Origin: a virus
Length of the DNA stretch: 23,419 nucleotides
Reading direction: 5' to 3' (one strand)
IMG/VR virus record: IMGVR_UViG_3300027742_000034
Span: 1 to 23,419 of that record
Part shown: in pieces, positions 19,875-23,419 of the stretch
How the letters are laid out: each line of letters opens with the position of its first letter
Position numbering within the stretch: the stretch's first letter is position 1
The notes under the pieces: model-generated
The model's database searches: none
The model's input: the letters and a program-made list of their open reading frames with translations, nothing else
Told to the model about the DNA's origin: nothing
Program-made: the position numbers and the translations under genes

Positions 19875-19942
19875 TCACGTCCTGTAAGTTTGCGCGTCCC
19901 GCGCATCTTACATATATACTATTGCATCTAATAGCTTATAAA
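19875..19942 (-). promoter_or_regulatory. Promoter with 5'-terminal hairpin and AGGACGTGA leader
   Basis: TTTATAA (19942-19936, preceded by AACC) is followed ~26 nt downstream by a hairpin at 19911-19884 (GTAAG/CTTAC plus TGCGCG/CGCGCA stems, small bulges, 3-nt loop). The hairpin is followed directly by AGGACGTGA (19883-19875) and the ATG of the 92-residue gene. The layout matches the promoter at 10798-10877, with a different stem sequence. Confidence 0.65.
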
Positions 19943-19966
19943 GGTTTCTACTTCACATAATCAAAA

Positions 19967-20701
19967 CTATTTCGATACGTATGGTTGCACATACATCTCT
20001 ATGTCTCCTTTTTCCAGCCATGCTTTCAGCTCGGCATCTGAATAGAACAATCCCACCAAATACCTGCCGATGTGCTCCGTATATGCGGGCGGAATCGCCT
20101 GCTTGATCTCTTCCCTGGTCATCCAGTCGATCCCCATCGCCACCCTCCAATCAGCGACACGACATGACCAACCGTCTGCGCCGTTCCCAGCAACCGAACA
20201 ATACGCCGACTTCTGAATGAAGATTCTTGGATCCCGCTTGCTTTGTTGCATTATCGGTGGTTTTCGGGGCATGCTCATCGGCTGAGGAAGCCACCAGTTC
20301 GTCTCAAAGCATCGCCTCCGGATAACTCCGAGATGGAACATCGTGCCCTCCAGGCACGTCGGGGAAATCAATGGTGCTGTAGGCACGTTCTCGATCACAT
20401 AAGGTTTGCCCGATTCGACGAGAATTTTTCGCACCGGTTCAATTAAATCCGGGTAGGCCTTTCCATTTGCCCGATGCTTTGCTGTACTCCAGCAATAGTT
20501 CTGACAGGGTGGGCTCGCATGAATCACATTATAATCATCGATGAAATGTATATTTAGAGCATCTGCTTGTACGAACCGAAAAGGATAATTCGGTTGATCA
20601 TACAGGTCAACACCGGTGACATCGAACCCTGCTCTATGATATCCGGAAGAACACCCACCGGCACCACAAAACAAATCCAATAATTTTGGCTTGTTAGTCA
20701 T
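19967..20701 (-). CDS. DNA C5-cytosine methyltransferase
   Basis: This 244-residue enzyme transfers a methyl group from S-adenosylmethionine to cytosine C5. Motif I LLDLFCGAGGCSSGYHRAGF (8-27), motif IV ASPPCQNY (catalytic C66), motif VI YVIENV (101-106), motif VIII RRRCFETN (128-135) and motif X IPPAYTEHIGRY are present in order. The space between motifs VIII and X is short, so the target-recognition domain is small. No restriction enzyme is adjacent, so self-protection against host restriction is likely (inference). It overlaps the preceding gene by 8 nt and ends just before the promoter at 19936-19942. Confidence 0.92.
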   Translation of the reverse strand: MTNKPKLLDLFCGAGGCSSGYHRAGFDVTGVDLYDQPNYPFRFVQADALNIHFIDDYNVIHASPPCQNYCWSTAKHRANGKAYPDLIEPVRKILVESGKPYVIENVPTAPLISPTCLEGTMFHLGVIRRRCFETNWWLPQPMSMPRKPPIMQQSKRDPRIFIQKSAYCSVAGNGADGWSCRVADWRVAMGIDWMTREEIKQAIPPAYTEHIGRYLVGLFYSDAELKAWLEKGDIEMYVQPYVSK

Positions 20702-21167
20702 AACAATCCCATCGACGATTGCGTCTTATTTTCTCCGCATCTCTGAGCAGCTCGCTTTCATACCACTCCTTGAGCTCGTCTTTCGATGCAAGTATCCGCC
20801 ACCGCATCGGCGGATACGCCCTCATTGGTTCTATCAACCTGTCCCTGTGCAGACGCACCGAAACGATCGACCAACTCGGTCCGTGCAATCGGAGATTATT
20901 GATCGTGAAAGTCGGGGTATCATATTCCAATAATGCGTTGATGTATATCCGTGCTTTCGCTGCATATCCCTTCACCGGCTTAATTTCGTGTAGCCGGGTC
21001 ACAAGGTTGTTCGTGGCGACGTAATACCGTAACTGGTCATAAGTCGCATCGATCCCCTGGTCGTTCAGCCATGCCACGATAACACCGTAGTGCTGTGTTT
21101 TCGCCGCCGCCGCGATATGGTCTTTGATGTGCTGTGGCTGCCGGTTCAAGAGCGTTCCTGGTTTCAT
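20694..21167 (-). CDS. Predicted helix-turn-helix protein (157 aa)
   Basis: The protein begins MKPGTLLNRQPQHIKDHIAA and contains GVIVAWLNDQGIDATYDQLR followed by YYVATNNLVTRLHEIKPVKG, a probable helix-turn-helix. A second possible winged-helix-like part is FTINNLRLHGPSWSIVSVRL, and the C-terminal helix (KDELKEWYESELLRDAEKIR) is charged. It has the AGGACGTGAAACAATATG leader and overlaps the methyltransferase gene. A regulator or DNA-binding accessory protein is plausible. The family is not recognised. Confidence 0.7.
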   Translation of the reverse strand: MKPGTLLNRQPQHIKDHIAAAAKTQHYGVIVAWLNDQGIDATYDQLRYYVATNNLVTRLHEIKPVKGYAAKARIYINALLEYDTPTFTINNLRLHGPSWSIVSVRLHRDRLIEPMRAYPPMRWRILASKDELKEWYESELLRDAEKIRRNRRWDCYD

Positions 21168-21205
21168 ATTGTTTCACGTCCTAAAATGTAAAATGCATTC
21201 CAATA

Positions 21206-21432
21206 ATGAGAAGCATCTCATAAATGGATGTCTGCACAAGTAATACACACTCCAAACACAGGTATGAAAACGATAACAGTAGGCTTGATACACAACCTGC
21301 ACGACCATTTTGGTACATCCTACTCTATACTCCTTTATTCTCTTCTTTTTCTTATCTTTCAAAGGTTTAAGGAAAAGTGGTTGTGTAGGTTGTGTATCGA
21401 TACCAGTAGACGTTTTTTCATCTGTGCATTGG
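21206..21432. repeat. Duplicated non-coding element, copy B (in 21168-21487 gap)
   Basis: This lies in the 320-nt gap between the primase-helicase stop and the HTH gene. It has a hairpin ATGAGA-AGCA-TCTCAT (21206-21221), the phrase cacaagtaatacaca, a pyrimidine tract (about 21330-21358), a 23-nt stretch (21356-21378) identical to 6067-6089, then GGTTGTGTAGGTTGTGTAT direct repeats and TGTGCATT words to 21432. Other TGTGCA-like words continue to about 21473. No convincing gene is seen here. Confidence 0.7.
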
Positions 21433-21487
21433 CGGGGATTAGGTTGTGTTTGCTCATTTGCCTGTGCATTAAAATGAGAGAAAAATA

Positions 21488-23419
21488 TTAAATACATGCT
21501 TGCCTCCCCGTTTTCATTCTAACGCCCACATAAGCTCGGTATCTCATATTATCATCGTCAGTGAATTGCCGTACCACACAGCCGAGCCCTTCAAGGTGTG
21601 TGGTCAAAACGCCCTTCGTTTTCACCCGGAAACAATTACCCCGTGACCACATCACATACTGATTATATAATTCGTTCTTACTAATATAATCGTCCGGGTC
21701 GCTAAAACTGCAATACTCATCACAGAACCGTGCAGCAGGGTTGCTGGCATAGAGATACGCTTGTTTCCGATCCTCAATCGTTCCGACACACGTGAATTTA
21801 CCATCATCCAACAAAACAGACACAGCTCCCATCGCCTTGTTAAAAAGTCCTGATAACTCAGCTGGTGTCGTCAATTTGCTAAACAGGTTCTTATCAGCGG
21901 TGTCTCCATCGAATTGTTGTAAGAACGGAACCGTTATCATCCGCCTGAAAAAACCATCTGATGTGTCGGTTGTCACCGGCACTTCGTTGCAGCCAAAAAC
22001 ACATAGTACGGTCGGCGTGAATTTGAACGCCTTCTCATATTTGTATTGCCCACGTTGCTCCGCACCGCTAATAATCGACTTAAACACCCCCAAATTTTTA
22101 AGCGGGGTATTGCCTAAATCATCGATAGTATTCAGTAGTTTTCCGAACAGGTCCGCCACTGCAAACTTGTCCTCTCCGCTCAACTCTGACGGAGTTACGT
22201 GAGCCGTAACACCGCTTCCCGCAAACGCGTCTAATAGTCCGATCATACGGGACTTGCCGTTTGCACCGCTCCCCTCAAAAAGCACCGCCGTATCTAACTG
22301 CTTTTCCTTTAATAACGAATATCCAAAGAGTTCGTACATGAACGGAACGTGTTTTTCGAGCAGCACTTCTTCAAAAAACCGATCGATGCGTGGGCAGGTT
22401 GCCTCCGGGTCGTACACCACCGGGCTTTTGTGCATCGATAAATGTTCTGAAGTGTGTGGCATTAGTGTACCGGTTCTCATGTCGTATAACCCGTTTGCGA
22501 GGTTTATTACGTTCTTATCGCTGTCAAATTCCACGCGTTCGACGTATGTGCGGCGGCGCACATGCCCAATAATCTCATTCACAGCGTTTTTCGTTACTTT
22601 GTACCCGTCCATGATATGTTCAACAAGCTTTCCAATTTCTATGTCTCCCCCATGCTGATAAATCCCGTCCCCATATTGCAACACTTCTTCCGTATCTGAA
22701 AACGTTGCAAACGTGCGTCCGGATTCATATATCAGCCACTTTGAAAACCCGTTTACGTCGAATACCTTCTGGTCCCCAACCAAAAACATGTCCGGCGATA
22801 CACCGTTTTTTTCACTCGCTGTCTCTGGTGCGGATGGTGCCTTCGTCCGTCCCGATGATATACCCTCCTTCGTTTCGACAAGTGCGAGAGTCTGTTGATA
22901 CGCTTCAAATGGAAGTTTCCATCCATCTGTAATCTCCTCTGCCTTGCATATTCCCTGGTCGACAGCGCACCACCGCAATGCACCGCTTGGTATCGGGTCA
23001 TCTTTTGGTATCATCCCTTCATGCTTCGCAAACGCCCACATCTTCCATAATGTCGCGCCATCAGCATAATCGATACACGAAGACTTGCCGCGGTTAAACC
23101 CCTGCCCTGCGCTGTTGCAATCAGAGACACCAGCCAAAACCGCCAATGCCGATAAGGGAGTATGGGTTACCAGATGCCGCCAGCACGTTAGCCCACCATC
23201 ATCATTGAGTGCTGTGTTCTTTCCGGTAGTTGATTCGTGAAAAAGAGATTTGAACCTGGTCTTGTTCGGAATGCTCATTATGTCTTCAATCGACAGATCC
23301 CACATCACCGACCGGTTTTTATCATTGCCTTGCGCCGGCTTCTTATCTTTGCGCGCCTTCGCCGTTTCCTCACGTCTCTTTTTCGTTTCCCGCTCTGCCT
23401 CACGGTTCTTTTTCGCTTG
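21488..23419 (-). CDS. Primase-helicase (D5_N/P4-type SF3 helicase), partial at 5' end
   Basis: The frame is open to the right edge. Upstream of the first GTG/ATG codons (23308/23305) there are 37 more in-frame codons of charged linker (KKNREAERETKKRREETAKA), so the start and probably an N-terminal primase domain lie outside the window. Counting from 23308: a PriCT/D5-type linker region (about 1-150, GLTCWRHLVTHTPLSALAVL), D5_N region (about 180-330, DVNGFSKWLIYESGRTFATF), then SF3 helicase with Walker A GSGANGKS (346-353), Walker B LLNTIDDLGN (391-400), motif C CVFGCNEVP (436-444), arginine residues DGFFRRMITVPF, and a C-terminal winged-helix region. It is the replicative helicase of the element. 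Confidence 0.93.
   Translation of the reverse strand, partial: QAKKNREAERETKKRREETAKARKDKKPAQGNDKNRSVMWDLSIEDIMSIPNKTRFKSLFHESTTGKNTALNDDGGLTCWRHLVTHTPLSALAVLAGVSDCNSAGQGFNRGKSSCIDYADGATLWKMWAFAKHEGMIPKDDPIPSGALRWCAVDQGICKAEEITDGWKLPFEAYQQTLALVETKEGISSGRTKAPSAPETASEKNGVSPDMFLVGDQKVFDVNGFSKWLIYESGRTFATFSDTEEVLQYGDGIYQHGGDIEIGKLVEHIMDGYKVTKNAVNEIIGHVRRRTYVERVEFDSDKNVINLANGLYDMRTGTLMPHTSEHLSMHKSPVVYDPEATCPRIDRFFEEVLLEKHVPFMYELFGYSLLKEKQLDTAVLFEGSGANGKSRMIGLLDAFAGSGVTAHVTPSELSGEDKFAVADLFGKLLNTIDDLGNTPLKNLGVFKSIISGAEQRGQYKYEKAFKFTPTVLCVFGCNEVPVTTDTSDGFFRRMITVPFLQQFDGDTADKNLFSKLTTPAELSGLFNKAMGAVSVLLDDGKFTCVGTIEDRKQAYLYASNPAARFCDEYCSFSDPDDYISKNELYNQYVMWSRGNCFRVKTKGVLTTHLEGLGCVVRQFTDDDNMRYRAYVGVRMKTGRQACI

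Noticed and set aside
21174-21497. Minus-strand 107-codon frame in the gap after the primase-helicase gene
   Set aside because: It covers duplicated copy B (hairpin and pyrimidine tract), has no ribosome site and Cys/aromatic-rich random-like composition.
1-23419. tRNA genes, CRISPR arrays, integrase and attachment sites
   Set aside because: None was seen on reading through either strand. No tyrosine or serine recombinase motifs are present, so lysogeny cannot be judged from this window.

Overview
The window looks like part of the genome of a tailed (head-tail) virus or provirus of an archaeon, most likely a euryarchaeal methanogen or a relative. The virus assignment rests on a terminase (small and large subunits), a MuF-type head protein, head closure and HK97-gp10-like connectors, a tail tube, a G/GT-type tail chaperone and a tape measure protein. 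The archaeal assignment rests on TATA/BRE-type promoters with very short leaders, GGTGATC-type ribosome binding sites, a DUF2080-type small protein and inteins. The host lineage is inference. Most genes are on the minus strand, densely packed, with ATGA/GTGA stop-start overlaps.

Layout, right to left in the direction of minus-strand transcription. (1) 23419-16501, replication and DNA metabolism: a D5/P4-type primase-helicase open to the right edge, a predicted HTH protein, a C5-cytosine methyltransferase, a small gene behind a structured promoter, a PD-(D/E)XK endonuclease, and a SNF2 helicase with a 365-residue LAGLIDADG intein. (2) 16504-13543: small genes, a phage PD-(D/E)XK nuclease, a zinc-ribbon protein, and two exported transglutaminase-like proteins (entry or lysis candidates). 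(3) 13515-10968: terminase small subunit, then a large subunit whose ATPase and nuclease halves are separated by a promoter-DUF2080-HNH cassette. (4) 10900-9273: a cluster of eight small genes behind an operator-like promoter. (5) 6283-9155, the only plus-strand block: a zinc ribbon, a 79-residue protein, and a MuF head protein broken in two at a split intein, with a second PD-(D/E)XK endonuclease on the opposite strand between the halves. (6) 5717-1: head-tail connectors and tail genes. Portal, capsid protease/scaffold and major capsid protein are not in the window.

The outstanding theme is intervening elements in conserved viral genes: a fractured MuF gene needing protein trans-splicing, a terminase split at its domain boundary, and an intein in helicase motif VI. 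Two related PD-(D/E)XK endonucleases sit at the two intein loci, one inside the split intein and one coupled to the start of the SNF2 gene, suggesting one endonuclease family linked to intein mobility in this virus.

A second theme is regulatory. The motif AGGACGTGAAWCAAYA-ATG precedes five genes. At two of its promoters, a hairpin of conserved form but different sequence lies where the transcript's 5' end is predicted. Two large non-coding stretches (5718-6282 and 21168-21487) share a duplicated element with a hairpin, a pyrimidine tract and many TGTGCA-like words, a candidate origin or control region.
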